The notes: generated by a model from the letters alone, not told the origin. A stretch of 64,000 bases of DNA from Pseudomonas sp. Seg1 (GCF_018326005.1 NZ_AP021903.1:2482001-2546000), one strand, 5' to 3'. Shown: positions 35,282 through 45,110, counted from the stretch's first letter. Made by a program: numbers and translations.

Positions 35282-35518
35282 GAGTCGAGTCCGTTCCGAG
35301 GGCGAGCGTGCATCAGAAACCAATCGACCGCTGCTGGCAATGCCGAGGGTGTTGCAACCGCTTAACAGATTTCCACCACTCATCGGCAAAGCCGCGGTTT
35401 TCCTGAATGTGCAGACGACTGGCAGGGACGCCGGCCGCGCTCGGCGCGATAGTGGACGAGCAGGGCCACTGCCGGCCCCGCCACAGACGCCATACAACAA
35501 GAAGAACGCGAGGTTGCC

Positions 35519-35791
35519 ATGCCGAAATTCGTGATTGAACGCGAGATTCCAGGGGCCGGAAAGCTGTCGGAGCAAGAACTCAAAGCCGTTTCACAAACGT
35601 CCTGCAATGCGTTGCGTGAACTCGGGCCACAGGTGCAATGGCTGCAGAGTTACGTCACTGCCGACAAAATCTACTGCGTGTACATCGCCCCCGATGAAGA
35701 GCAGGTGCGCGAACACGCTCGCCTCGGCGGTTTCCCCGCCAACAGCGTGGCGCGGGTGATGACGGTGATCGACCCGACTACCGCCGAATGA
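35519..35791 (+). CDS. DUF4242 domain protein
   Basis: A 90-residue cytosolic protein covering the whole DUF4242 domain: MPKFVIEREIPGAGKLSEQE, QWLQSYVTADKIYCVYIAP, EEQVREHARLGGFPANSVAR and VIDPTTAE. Members form small ferredoxin-like barrels; some bind nickel, but no function is established for this one. It precedes a methyltransferase gene by 33 bases in the same direction, so they probably share a transcript. Confidence 0.85.
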   Translation: MPKFVIEREIPGAGKLSEQELKAVSQTSCNALRELGPQVQWLQSYVTADKIYCVYIAPDEEQVREHARLGGFPANSVARVMTVIDPTTAE

Positions 35792-35824
35792 AGCCAGTTT
35801 CCACCTGTTGCGGAGCACCTCTTC

Positions 35825-36637
35825 ATGAGTACCCCGATTGATCTCACTGCCTTGAAGGAACGCCAGAAGGTCGCTTGGGCCAGTGGCGACTACTCCTTGA
35901 TCGGCACGACCTTGCAAATCGTCGGTGAAAATCTCGCCGAAGCCTGCGACCTGCGTTGCGACGAGGAAGTGCTGGATGTCGCGGCCGGTAACGGCAACGC
36001 GACGCTGGCGGCAGCGCGGCGCGGCTGTCTGGTCACCTCGACTGACTACGTGGCAGCCCTGCTGGAGCGCGGCCAGGATCGCGCCCGGGCCGAACACCTG
36101 GACGTGACCTTTCAAGTCGCTGACGCCGAAGCACTGCCGTTCGCCGACGGCAGTTTTGCAGCGGTGCTGTCGACGTTCGGGGTGATGTTTGCCCCGGATC
36201 AGGACCAGGCGGCGGCCGAACTGGCGCGGGTTTGCTGTCGTGGCGGGCGGATCGGACTGGCCAACTGGACGCCGGAAGGTTTCGTCGGCCAGATGTTCAA
36301 GACCCTCGGTCGCCATCTGCCACCGCCGGCCGGTGCTCAGCCACCGTCGAACTGGGGCACGGAAGCGTGGCTCCACCAGCATTTCGATGACCGCGATTTC
36401 GTCGTGCAGGTGACTCGCCGCGACTTCAATTTCCGCTATCGCTCGGCGGCGCACTTCATCGATATCTTTCGGCATTGGTACGGGCCGGTGCACAAGGCCT
36501 TTGCGGTATTACCGCCGGAAAGCGGCCAGGCGCTGGAAAGTGATCTGGCAGATTTGCTCAACCGCTTGAACCGGGCAGGGGAGGGCTCGCTGGTGGTGCC
36601 GAGCGAGTATCTGGAGGTAGTGATCAGCAAGCGCTGA
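35825..36637 (+). CDS. Class I SAM-dependent methyltransferase
   Basis: A 270-residue methyltransferase of the UbiE/MerR-like group. The SAM motif is VLDVAAGNGNATLAAARRG (about residues 51-69), followed by DVTFQVADAEALPFADGSF and the post-motif VLSTFGVMFAPDQDQAAAEL. No membrane segment. It follows the DUF4242 gene. The acceptor cannot be predicted. Confidence 0.85.
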   Translation: MSTPIDLTALKERQKVAWASGDYSLIGTTLQIVGENLAEACDLRCDEEVLDVAAGNGNATLAAARRGCLVTSTDYVAALLERGQDRARAEHLDVTFQVADAEALPFADGSFAAVLSTFGVMFAPDQDQAAAELARVCCRGGRIGLANWTPEGFVGQMFKTLGRHLPPPAGAQPPSNWGTEAWLHQHFDDRDFVVQVTRRDFNFRYRSAAHFIDIFRHWYGPVHKAFAVLPPESGQALESDLADLLNRLNRAGEGSLVVPSEYLEVVISKR

Positions 36638-36672
36638 GTCGAACTCGATCCTTCATCTGAAGGGAGATCCTT

Positions 36673-36759
36673 GTGGGAGCTGGCTTGCCAGCAATAGCGG
36701 TCTGTCGGCAATGAATATGCTGACTGACCTTCCGTCATAGCTGGCAAGCCAGCTCCCAC
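36673..36759. repeat. REP-type inverted pair (GTGGGAGCTGGCTTGCCAGC family)
   Basis: Inverted arms GTGGGAGCTGGCTTGCCAGC and GCTGGCAAGCCAGCTCCCAC lie between convergent methyltransferase and pcs genes. Confidence 0.85.
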
Positions 36760-36782
36760 AGGTTTTCGGGTATGTCTTGGGG

Positions 36783-37505
36783 CTATTTCGCTTGGGACCG
36801 ATCAAACCATTCCAGTGCCGTGCGCCAGATGCAGATCCCCAGGAAGTACGCCGACATCAGCAGCCACAAGCCCATCACCATTGGATTGATCACCGGGTGA
36901 TTGAGCACCAGTGACAAGCTGCACAACAGCCAGATTGCCGTGACCGCAATGTTGATCGGCATGAAGCGGCGCACGCGGAACGGGTGGAGGAACTTCATCC
37001 GCGTCACCGTCAGCAGCGCCAGGCCGATCACGGTCAGAAAGGTGATCCACGGTCCTGGCCCGATGATGTACAGGCACAGTGCGACCACGTTCCACGCGGC
37101 GGGGAAACCGACAAAGTAGTTGTCCTTGCTTTTCATGTTGACGTTGCAGAAGCAGAACAGCGACGACACCAGAATCAGCGACACCGTCAGCAACAGCGTG
37201 TAATCCGGCAGCGGAATGTAGCGATAGATAAACAGGGCCGGGATGAACACGTAAGTCAGGTAATCGATGACCAGATCGAGGATCGAGCCATCGAAACTGG
37301 GCAGTACCGATTGCACATTGACCTTGCGTGCCAGTGCGCCGTCGAGGCCGTCGACGATCAGCGCCACGCCCAGCCACATCAGGCAGTGGACGGGCTGGTT
37401 TTCCAGCAGGGCGAGGGTGGCCAGAAACGCCGTGACCACGCCGGTCGCGGTAAAGCCATGGGCGCCCCAGGCCTTGAGCCTGGCAATGTGGACGGTGGAT
37501 ATCAC
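36783..37505 (-). CDS. pcs: Phosphatidylcholine synthase Pcs
   Basis: A 240-residue membrane enzyme joining CDP-diacylglycerol and choline to make phosphatidylcholine. The CDP-alcohol phosphotransferase motif is visible as LIVDGLDGALARK and then FDGSILDLVIDYLTYVF, with the four acidic residues in place. About seven to eight hydrophobic segments span the protein. The GTG at 37505 follows GGAG and yields the family start VISTVHIARLKAWGAHGFTA; the longer open frame to 37544 is less likely. Stands alone. Confidence 0.9.
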   Translation of the reverse strand: MISTVHIARLKAWGAHGFTATGVVTAFLATLALLENQPVHCLMWLGVALIVDGLDGALARKVNVQSVLPSFDGSILDLVIDYLTYVFIPALFIYRYIPLPDYTLLLTVSLILVSSLFCFCNVNMKSKDNYFVGFPAAWNVVALCLYIIGPGPWITFLTVIGLALLTVTRMKFLHPFRVRRFMPINIAVTAIWLLCSLSLVLNHPVINPMVMGLWLLMSAYFLGICIWRTALEWFDRSQAK

Positions 37506-37765
37506 GGGGGCGTTCTCCAGAAAGTGAAGCAAGCCGGGTAACACCCTTGGACAGCAAGGGCGCCGGCTAACCGGGTCGGGGTTGCAGCTATCGACCGGTC
37601 ATGCCGGGATAAGGTTCACCCACCATGAATCTTAGCTCGCCACTGAAAAAATACGCAGGCGAAATCTGTAGGCCTTTTCTGTGTCGGCCAAACGGTGCTG
37701 GCGCAATGGCCGCAGCGGTCTATTGTTGCCAGACGCAGTCACTGCCAATGCTTGAGGATGACGTC

Positions 37766-38515
37766 ATGAACACCAGCGATTTGCTCGAACAACTGCTGCG
37801 GGGCCAGGCCTCGGCGGGTCAACAAAGTGGTGCCGCCGGTGGTGGTCTGGGTGGCCTCGGTGGTTTGCTGGGCGGGCTGCTTGGTGGCGCGGACTCCACC
37901 GGCACTCGCGGCGGTTCGCCTGCCGGAGGGGTAGGAGGTTTGGGCGGATTGCTCGGTGGCTTGCTCGGCGGCGGTGGGTTGGGCAGCGTTTTGGGCGGCG
38001 CTGGCGGCACGCAAAGCCGTTCCGGAGGCACCAATTATGCGGCACTGGCATCGTTGGGCATGATGGCGTTCCAGGCGTATCAGGCCTGGCAACGCAGTCA
38101 GGCCAGCGCAGCGCCACAGCAGACGCCGCAAACGGCCAATCTGCTCGCCGGCCCCGAAATCGAAGAACACAGCCATGCCGTGCTGCGCGCGCTGATCGCG
38201 GCGGCCAAGGCTGACGGGCGCATCGACGATAGTGAAAAACAGCTTATAAGCAGTGAGATCGGCAAGCACACTGATGATCCGCAGCTGAAGCAGTGGTTTG
38301 ATGACGAAGTCGCCAAGCCCCTTGACCCCAATGAAGTGGCGCAGTCGGCAAACAACGACCCGGCGGTGGCCGCGGAAATGTATCTGGCCAGCGTGATGCT
38401 GGTGGACGACCAGCAGGACGCCGAGCGCAGCTATCTGGATGAGCTGGCGGCGGCGTTGCAGATTGATCCTGAATTACAGGTGCATCTGGAGCAGCAGGCC
38501 AAGGGCACAGCCTGA
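37766..38515 (+). CDS. DUF533 (YebE-like) protein with glycine-rich repeats
   Basis: A 249-residue protein in two parts. Residues 20-95 are nearly all Gly/Leu in repeats such as GGLGGLGGLLGGLLGG and a second copy, probably an amphipathic or membrane-associating stretch. Residues 130-249 form a TerB-like helical domain (LRALIAAAKADGRIDDSEKQ and YLDELAAALQIDP) as in YebE/DUF533 inner-membrane proteins. The ATG at 37766 follows GAGG. Function unknown; the family is linked to envelope stress in E. coli. Confidence 0.85.
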   Translation: MNTSDLLEQLLRGQASAGQQSGAAGGGLGGLGGLLGGLLGGADSTGTRGGSPAGGVGGLGGLLGGLLGGGGLGSVLGGAGGTQSRSGGTNYAALASLGMMAFQAYQAWQRSQASAAPQQTPQTANLLAGPEIEEHSHAVLRALIAAAKADGRIDDSEKQLISSEIGKHTDDPQLKQWFDDEVAKPLDPNEVAQSANNDPAVAAEMYLASVMLVDDQQDAERSYLDELAAALQIDPELQVHLEQQAKGTA

Positions 38516-38571
38516 GGCAGGACGTCGCTACCCCGTGCAACAAGTGGATCGCCTTTTTTTGCAGCAATGTC

Positions 38572-38626
38572 TGTAGGACATTCAGCGTGAGACTGTCCGT
38601 CTTTTCCTAAATGGAACCGTCCTACA
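38572..38626. repeat. Inverted repeat TGTAGGAC...GTCCTACA before the type VI effector gene
   Basis: TGTAGGAC at 38572-38579 is inverted as GTCCTACA at 38619-38626, 39 bases apart. The centre contains GACTGTCC. It lies about 80 bases before the first ORF of the effector locus and could be a transcription-factor site or an mRNA hairpin. The rest of 38516-38703 shows nothing definite. Confidence 0.4.
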
Positions 38627-38703
38627 TAAAGCGTCGATTCATCTGACTTCACCAATTTAGCCATCACGCCCCACAGTCCTGTGCCTTAAACAGACACAGG
38701 GAC

Positions 38704-38874
38704 ATGTGGATGCTTACCGTTGGCAGGTTCATCGTTTTCATACGGGGTAAAGAAGGTTTTTTCAGCGGTTTTCGCGTGTGCGGGCATGCCGGGCTTCTGC
38801 TGGCTCCTAGCGGGTGCGGTGCGCTGGCCGCTGATCTGGCGCAGCGCTGGGCTCGTCAGGGGGGGCGCCAATGA
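38704..38874 (+). CDS. Possible 56-residue ORF overlapping the effector start
   Basis: An ATG at 38704 opens a 56-codon frame ending in TGA at 38872-38874, overlapping the effector ATG in the four-base ATGA arrangement typical of coupled genes. The product starts MWMLTVGRFIVFIRGKEGFF and is rich in Gly, Ala and Cys. No good ribosome-binding site is seen and I do not recognise it. It could be a coupling leader peptide or chance. Confidence 0.3.
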   Translation: MWMLTVGRFIVFIRGKEGFFSGFRVCGHAGLLLAPSGCGALAADLAQRWARQGGRQ

Positions 38875-41800
38875 CCCATCCCGCCATTCTCGACGCCGCA
38901 GCGGCTTCGAAAGCCCCAATTGCTACTCCTACGGCGTGCCCGCTACGACAAACCCACGTGCAACTGCTGCCGCTGAGTTACGGCCTGGTGGAAAGAGAGC
39001 ACGATCCCGGCGCCGAGCTGAATTTGCCGTACACCCTGAGCGCGCGCCCGATGGGCATCCGCCGGTTGCGCGACGGCTGGTTGTACATCATCGACAGCCT
39101 CAGCGGCGATTTGTACGAATACCGGGTACTCGACGGCATCATCACGGCGTTGCTGCATCAGGGTAAATCGGTCAATGAGGATCAGCGCGGAGCCATTGAA
39201 GAGCGCCCGGCGCTGATCTTTTCGCGCAAAAGCACGCTGTACGTGAGCTTCGCCGAGGTGCAGTGGACGGCCCGCAAATGCTCTCAGGTGCTGGACAGCG
39301 CTGAGGAGCGCGGGCATTTCATGCAGCCGGTCGATCTGGGGCCGGTGAATTGTCTGGTCGGTGGCGAACATTTGCTGACGGTTGCTCAGGCGAAAAAATG
39401 GCTGGCGGAAGTGGCGACAGGCGCTGAGCCGGTCGCTGAAACGGACGCGACCCGGATGCCTGCCGTGCAGGTCAGCGATGCCCCCGAGCATGAACGCGAA
39501 CCGTATTTGTGGGAGCAGCCGAAGCGTTTTCGTGCCGCACACATCGGCGAGTTTCTCGGTCGGGTACGGGGGCCTTATCAGGACGACACGCTGTTTCTGC
39601 TGGTCAACGATGATCTGGGCGTGCTGCGCGATCTGGCCGAGTATCAGGACCGCGTGGTCGGCTGGGTCGAGGCGTGGAGCAACGCTGATAACAACGAGCG
39701 TGATTATCTGCTGGCCAGTTACATCGAATCGCTGAGCCAACTCGGTGCCGTCGATTTCGACAGTCTGGCCAACGCCAGTGACCAACCGCAGGCCAAAGCC
39801 CTGTTTGCCGATATCGAACAGTTGCCGGAACCGGATCGTGAGAACACGCGCAAGGCGTTGCTCGATTATTTGAACAAGGGCGGCAGCGTCGAGCCGACCT
39901 CTACAGACGCGACGCCGGAACTGAAGCAACTGCGTGAAAAGGCCCTCGATCAGTCACTGGCCCTGAACCGTTTCGACGGCGTCGCGCCGGATTTCACCGC
40001 CCATGGTCGCGCCACCGCCGAGGCGGATCGCCGTTACTACACGCGTCAGTATTTCGAGGCAGTCGCCCCCAAAGATTTCGTCGAGCGACACCTGTCAGCG
40101 CTGGTCGATCTGGGCAAGGATCAGGATCGGCGCATGCGCGATGTGCTCGACGGCCCGGTGCTCAGCGGCAAACGCGGGGTCAACGACCTGATCGACCGAC
40201 CGGCGATGGACGACAGACTGAATCTGCTGCGCGATGACCTTGGCCGCTGGAACCGCCTGCTCGAACGCATCACCGCCGACCGCACGCAACTGCTGGTCGC
40301 CGGCCGCTTCCACCGCGCGGCGTGGTACTACGACGCACAAGACGCGACGCAACCGCACCAGGCCCTCAGCACCGAATACGCCTGCCTCAAGGACCTCTGC
40401 CGCAGCGACGCGGCGAGCGAACAAATGCTCGGTTATCTGGAACAGCACCCGGAACTGACCCGAACGCTGTTCTACACCTTGCCGCTGCGTCTGCAAGCCG
40501 AGCAGGCCGGGCAATATGCGTTCCTGTTCAACGCCGGCATGGCCACGTTCAACAACCTGCCGGATTGGCTGGCGAAACTGAAGAAGATCGAGCAACCACA
40601 CCTGCCGGCCCTCGACGACATGCCCGAACACAGCCGCACGGTCGCGGCCGCTGTGCAGGACACCTACAGTCCGGCACTGAACCTGGGCCTGAACCACGTA
40701 CTGGAAGGCTTCGACCTATCGGGCGAGAAAATCCCCGATCTCGATGAACTGTTCCAACGCCTGCCCAAGGGGTTGAAATTGCGCCTCTTCGATGCCGCCA
40801 AAACCAGCGGCGTGACTTTCACCGTCGCCAGCCCCGCAGAACAGTCCGCCCTGCAAACCGCAATCAAGGAACTGCTGCGCGAACGCGACTACCTGAAAAC
40901 CCTCAACCGCGAACGCAACCAGATCACCCACAACAAGAACCGCCAGGGCCACAAAACGCCGAGAGCGCTGGAGTTGCAGGAAGAGATCCTGCGCGTGCGG
41001 GCGCAGTTGACGGTGATTGAAGGGCGACTGGCGGCGGCGCTGAGCCCGATTGAGGAAGTGCCGGATCGCTCGGCCCGCTTGTACGGCGCCACGCCTGCGC
41101 GGGCAGGGGTGACGGTGGTGTTTCCGCCGGCACAGCAGGGGGAGTTAAGGAGTTTGCTGGGGAATATTCGGTTGGGGGTGGGTGGGATTTCGGCGGGGAG
41201 TCTGGTGAAGACGGAGGGGATGGGGTTGGTGGTGGTTTTGGTGCAGGTGGTGAATTTGTTGGGGGTTATCAAAGAACTGACCAAACAGGCTAACAACAAG
41301 CGGACGTGGGCTCCACTTTACGGTGCATTGGCGACGACTGGGGCGGCGGGTTTTACAGCGGCTCAAAGTCTTGCTGATACAGCAATGAAGGCTCGTAGCA
41401 CTGCGCTTGTAGCTGCACTTCAACCTCATGCCTTGCAGCATGTATATGTGCAGATGGGGAAGTTGCACATAGGGCTAGGCTTTTTAAACTTCTTCTTAGG
41501 GTTGGTGGCTTCCACAATTAGTCTTCGCACACAACACAAGAACTGGGAGCAGGCTACTCGAAGTGGAAATCGAGCGGCGAGTAACAGTGCAGCACTTGGT
41601 ACATTCGGAGCAGGTGGAATGGTGACAGTCAACGCCTATGGCTTGAGCAACACCGCCCACGCCACGTTCAAGGTATTGACTGCACCGAATCGTGCCGCGC
41701 GAACTGCCGCTTGGGCGGCCGCGGGCACACGTCTGTCCACTGTATTTTTCCGCTTCAATCTCGCAGGGGCGCTGTTCACTGTGCTTGAGCTGAGCGGCAC

Positions 41801-42461
41801 CTGGCTATTTAACCGCTACAACCTAAGCGCTCACGATAAATGGCTGCAAATCACGCCTTGGAGCCGGGATGCGGAAATGTGCGGTGATCACTCACTGGAT
41901 GACTATCAAAAGTATCTGGCTTTTCTGATTCACGCGCCTTACGCCCAACTTGGCCCAAACCCGTACGACTCTTGGCTGAAAAAACTGTTGTTCAAAGCCA
42001 AACCCAGCGATATCCATCTGGTGCTGCCAAGACTGACGTTGAGTGATCTGCTGCCTCCCTTTGGCGGTAAGTCGACACATCGTCTAGGCATCGGCGCTCA
42101 CCGTATTTCTCTGCCATTACACAGTCAAGGAGCGCCCCGAGAACGCAAGGACATAATCAGCGATGAGGTCGTAAGTAGCTTGCGCATCGTAAAGTCATCC
42201 CCGGAGGGACTGGTGCTCTGTCTTCAGTACCCGGTGGGTCTCGGTTCTGAATTTACGCCTGCCAGAGAGACGCTGGAACTGGCAGTCTGCATACAAACCT
42301 TGAACACCAACGGTGAGTGGTCATCGCGAACACGCGTCATACATTTGGACCCTCGGGGTGAGGGACATTTTTCGGTGGTTTCTCCTCAGTTGATTAAAGA
42401 GTCCCCACCAGTTTTGCTCGTCGAGACCCAATTTCTGGAACTGGCCGATCATGCCGAGTAA
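38871..42461 (+). CDS. VasX/BTH_I2691-family type VI secretion effector
   Basis: A 1196-residue protein. The N-terminal 200 residues match the VasX N-terminal region: CPLRQTHVQLLPLSYGLVER, PMGIRRLRDGWLYIIDSLSG and IFSRKSTLYVSFAEVQWTARKC. The middle (about 200-760) is soluble and helical. From about residue 780 to 980 come hydrophobic segments (GLVVVLVQVVNLLGVI, HIGLGFLNFFLGLVASTISL, GALFTVLELSGTWLF), as expected for colicin-like membrane insertion. Family members depolarise membranes of competing cells. VgrG, DUF4123 adaptor and PAAR genes are absent next to it. Base composition turns AT-richer after about 41,150. Confidence 0.88.
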   Translation: MTHPAILDAAAASKAPIATPTACPLRQTHVQLLPLSYGLVEREHDPGAELNLPYTLSARPMGIRRLRDGWLYIIDSLSGDLYEYRVLDGIITALLHQGKSVNEDQRGAIEERPALIFSRKSTLYVSFAEVQWTARKCSQVLDSAEERGHFMQPVDLGPVNCLVGGEHLLTVAQAKKWLAEVATGAEPVAETDATRMPAVQVSDAPEHEREPYLWEQPKRFRAAHIGEFLGRVRGPYQDDTLFLLVNDDLGVLRDLAEYQDRVVGWVEAWSNADNNERDYLLASYIESLSQLGAVDFDSLANASDQPQAKALFADIEQLPEPDRENTRKALLDYLNKGGSVEPTSTDATPELKQLREKALDQSLALNRFDGVAPDFTAHGRATAEADRRYYTRQYFEAVAPKDFVERHLSALVDLGKDQDRRMRDVLDGPVLSGKRGVNDLIDRPAMDDRLNLLRDDLGRWNRLLERITADRTQLLVAGRFHRAAWYYDAQDATQPHQALSTEYACLKDLCRSDAASEQMLGYLEQHPELTRTLFYTLPLRLQAEQAGQYAFLFNAGMATFNNLPDWLAKLKKIEQPHLPALDDMPEHSRTVAAAVQDTYSPALNLGLNHVLEGFDLSGEKIPDLDELFQRLPKGLKLRLFDAAKTSGVTFTVASPAEQSALQTAIKELLRERDYLKTLNRERNQITHNKNRQGHKTPRALELQEEILRVRAQLTVIEGRLAAALSPIEEVPDRSARLYGATPARAGVTVVFPPAQQGELRSLLGNIRLGVGGISAGSLVKTEGMGLVVVLVQVVNLLGVIKELTKQANNKRTWAPLYGALATTGAAGFTAAQSLADTAMKARSTALVAALQPHALQHVYVQMGKLHIGLGFLNFFLGLVASTISLRTQHKNWEQATRSGNRAASNSAALGTFGAGGMVTVNAYGLSNTAHATFKVLTAPNRAARTAAWAAAGTRLSTVFFRFNLAGALFTVLELSGTWLFNRYNLSAHDKWLQITPWSRDAEMCGDHSLDDYQKYLAFLIHAPYAQLGPNPYDSWLKKLLFKAKPSDIHLVLPRLTLSDLLPPFGGKSTHRLGIGAHRISLPLHSQGAPRERKDIISDEVVSSLRIVKSSPEGLVLCLQYPVGLGSEFTPARETLELAVCIQTLNTNGEWSSRTRVIHLDPRGEGHFSVVSPQLIKESPPVLLVETQFLELADHAE

Positions 42462-43554
42462 TCACGATTTGCCCGTCCATGAACGGCTTGAGCAGCAGCG
42501 AGCAGGAGATGTCGAGCCCTTTCCGAGTGGAAAGATTACCTATCTCGCACCGCTGCCTCTTCCAACACCATTGCCGCCATACGGTCCTCATATAGGCGAG
42601 CTGAATAATGTTTATATGGATTTTGGGTTGGGATTACCGCAGGTGTTTTCGTGGCAGGTCATATTGGGAGGACCGTTGAGTGGCACTTTTATGACCGCTT
42701 GTTTGTTCCCTCTCATTGGCGGTTTCATGTTCTTTTTATTTGGGATGGGATGGGATGACATCTCTCACGCCATAGTGGGCCTTTTTCAGGAGGCTTACGG
42801 AGTCTCTTTAATTGCAGGCTTTCTAAGTCTCTTCATGGGCCTCGCCGTCTGGCACCACAACCACAAAAAACGCGCCTCAATCATCCCGACCCGCTTCAAC
42901 CGCCAACGCCGCGAAGTCTGCTTCATGCCCGAAGGCGAAACCGAACCCGTCTTCGTCCCCTGGGAATCCCTCTCCGCCTGGATCATCGAAGCCCAAGGCG
43001 CGACCCAATACGGCATCCACCGTCAATACGGCATGGGCATCGGCTTCTACCACGGCGAAACCCTCACCAGCCTCGAATTCCCCTGCGCCGGCCTGCCACT
43101 CGCCATCAGCCATTGGGAAGCCATTCGCGGCTACATGGAATACGAGGTCAACGACCTCAAATCGATTCAGGATCTGCAAGACCTGCAAGGCCCCGACGAC
43201 CCTCCCCACGAAGGCCTGCACACCTTTCGCAACGCCCGCGCACGCATGCACCAGCAGATCCGCGACGGCTCACGCACTCGGCTGTCAGGGTTTTTCTGGT
43301 ACCTGTACCACGTCATGACCCTGTGGACGATTCCCAACCGTCTCGTCGAATGGGAAGTGCGGCGCCTCGAAAGGATTGGCAAGCAGACGTTGCCCGAATC
43401 CATGCGCGAGTGGTCCGAGCCTTTACCGGAAGATCAATGGGCCAAGCCGAGTGAGGAGTTGCTGCGGCTGAGTGAGCAGGTGCGGCAGTTGCAAAAGCGT
43501 CAGCCGCAGCGGCCCATCACGGAAATTTTTGCCCAGGTGCAGCGAGTGGCATGA
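42451..43554 (+). CDS. DUF6708-like membrane protein, candidate immunity partner of the VasX-like effector
   Basis: A 367-residue protein with two membrane stretches near the N-terminus (FMTACLFPLIGGFMFFLF, about residues 79-96, and VSLIAGFLSLFMGLAVWHH, 117-135) and a cytosolic C-terminal region with PTRFNRQRREVCFMPEGETE and LEFPCAGLPLAISHWEAIRG. It overlaps the effector gene by 11 bases. Proteins of this kind often sit beside VasX-type effectors. A membrane partner fits immunity against a membrane-active toxin, but a role in effector loading is equally open. The first 300 bases are AT-rich, the rest GC-rich. Confidence 0.75.
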   Translation: MPSNHDLPVHERLEQQRAGDVEPFPSGKITYLAPLPLPTPLPPYGPHIGELNNVYMDFGLGLPQVFSWQVILGGPLSGTFMTACLFPLIGGFMFFLFGMGWDDISHAIVGLFQEAYGVSLIAGFLSLFMGLAVWHHNHKKRASIIPTRFNRQRREVCFMPEGETEPVFVPWESLSAWIIEAQGATQYGIHRQYGMGIGFYHGETLTSLEFPCAGLPLAISHWEAIRGYMEYEVNDLKSIQDLQDLQGPDDPPHEGLHTFRNARARMHQQIRDGSRTRLSGFFWYLYHVMTLWTIPNRLVEWEVRRLERIGKQTLPESMREWSEPLPEDQWAKPSEELLRLSEQVRQLQKRQPQRPITEIFAQVQRVA

Positions 43555-43733
43555 ATGCCCGGGATTCGCCCCGGAATGCGCTGCAGATGTAGCCTTCGGT
43601 CTCGTTCACGGATTCATCAACTGCTCCGTCCGTCCGGGCATTTTTCAGCTCGATTGAATTTTTGCCATGCGCAACCCCTCTGCTGCTGTAGAGGCGCGAA
43701 ACAGCGTCCTGACAATCGACCGAGAATATTGCC

Positions 43734-45110
43734 ATGACTGTCCTGACACCCCTGCAATCCGTGCCAGCCCAAGAACAAGCGATCGAACCCGCCGGGAATA
43801 TCCGTGGCGTCTATGAAGCGCTGCTACGGGAGGAAAACCCGCAAGCCCTTGCGCAAACGTTCCTGCACCAACAGCTGGAATGTGCTGCAGCGTTGCCCGA
43901 AGAGCTGCCGCAAGACCCCTCTACCTGGCACGCCTGGGTCGCCGCGCATTGCGCCGATGTCGCTCGGCAATACGCTGATTATCTGCAACAGCGCAAGGCC
44001 GGCGGGCCACGGCAGTTCTTCAGAAACAAGGCTCAGGCGTTGTACTTCCTGCAAGCGGTGGGCCCGACCAAACTAGTCGATGGTGCCTGGTTGTACGGGC
44101 TGTTGCAGCATTGGCGCGATCCACGTTTCAGCGGTTTGCTCTGCACCTATCTGGAAGAGCTTGGCGAGGGCAATCCGGCGCAGAACCATGTGGTGATCTA
44201 CCGCAAACTGCTGGCCGAACACGACCTCGACCACGCCGGTCCCATTACCGATGAGCGTTATCTACAAGGCGCCCTGCAACTGGCGCTCGGCGTCTGCGGC
44301 GATGAGTTTTTGCCAGAAGTCATCGGCTACAACCTCGGCTACGAGCAGCTGCCGTTGCACTTGCTGATCAGCAGTTACGAGCTTAGCGAGCTGGGCATCG
44401 ACCCGTATTACTTCACTTTGCACGTCACCATCGACAACGCCAGCACCGGCCATGCGCAGAAAGCCGTACAAGCGGTACTTGACCTGTTGCCGCTTGAGGC
44501 CGATCGCGCCGATTTTCTGCGGCGGGTATCGCTGGGTTATCGACTCAATGATCTGGGGCAGGGCAGTCGCGCGATCATCGAAGGTTTCGACCTGGAAAAC
44601 GAATTACTGGCGATGCTCGAGCGCAAGTGCCCGTTCGCCCAGCACATGCACTCGGACTATTGCCGTTTCGAAGGCAAAACCGTCAACCAGTGGCTGGCAG
44701 AACCGGCGCATTTGCCGGGCTTCCTGCAAGCCCTGCAGGACAAAGGCTGGATCAAGCGTCATGAAGACCCGCAGGCCAGTCGCTTCTGGCAGTTGATCGA
44801 CGGCGATGGTGCGGCGATGTTCGGCGTGTTCAGCGCCTACGAGAAACAGCTGGTCCACGACTGGATTGCCGGCGACTGGAAACCGGCGCGAAAAGCCACG
44901 GCGTTGCGCCGACACGCGCCGGCCAACTCACCAATTGAGGTGCCTGAACAGGACCCCGACGTGCAGCAGCTCAACGCCGCGCTGGAAGGGCTTGATGGCC
45001 ACGCACAAATGGCCGCGCTTATTCCGTGGCTGGCGCCGGCGCGGCATGCGCATCCTGCCGGGCTACTTGCCACTCGCCGGTTTATCGAACTCAAATCCCG
45101 CCTGCCTTAA
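43734..45110 (+). CDS. Iron-containing redox enzyme, heme-oxygenase-like diiron family
   Basis: A 458-residue, mostly helical protein assigned to the heme-oxygenase-like diiron oxidase/oxygenase (HDO) family. The likely iron-ligand helices are LLCTYLEELGEGNPAQNHVV and SSYELSELGIDPYYFTLHVT with IDNASTGHAQKAV, giving Glu, His and Asp/His ligands. Members (UndA, BesC, SznF central domain) do unusual oxidations such as C-C cleavage or N-oxygenation. The methyltransferase gene follows 11 bases later. Substrate unknown; ligands are read by eye. Confidence 0.75.
   Translation: MTVLTPLQSVPAQEQAIEPAGNIRGVYEALLREENPQALAQTFLHQQLECAAALPEELPQDPSTWHAWVAAHCADVARQYADYLQQRKAGGPRQFFRNKAQALYFLQAVGPTKLVDGAWLYGLLQHWRDPRFSGLLCTYLEELGEGNPAQNHVVIYRKLLAEHDLDHAGPITDERYLQGALQLALGVCGDEFLPEVIGYNLGYEQLPLHLLISSYELSELGIDPYYFTLHVTIDNASTGHAQKAVQAVLDLLPLEADRADFLRRVSLGYRLNDLGQGSRAIIEGFDLENELLAMLERKCPFAQHMHSDYCRFEGKTVNQWLAEPAHLPGFLQALQDKGWIKRHEDPQASRFWQLIDGDGAAMFGVFSAYEKQLVHDWIAGDWKPARKATALRRHAPANSPIEVPEQDPDVQQLNAALEGLDGHAQMAALIPWLAPARHAHPAGLLATRRFIELKSRLP

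Noticed and set aside
38720..39166. 148-codon frame overlapping the start of the VasX-like gene
   Set aside because: Most of it overlaps the effector's own N-terminal coding region in another frame, and it resembles no family.
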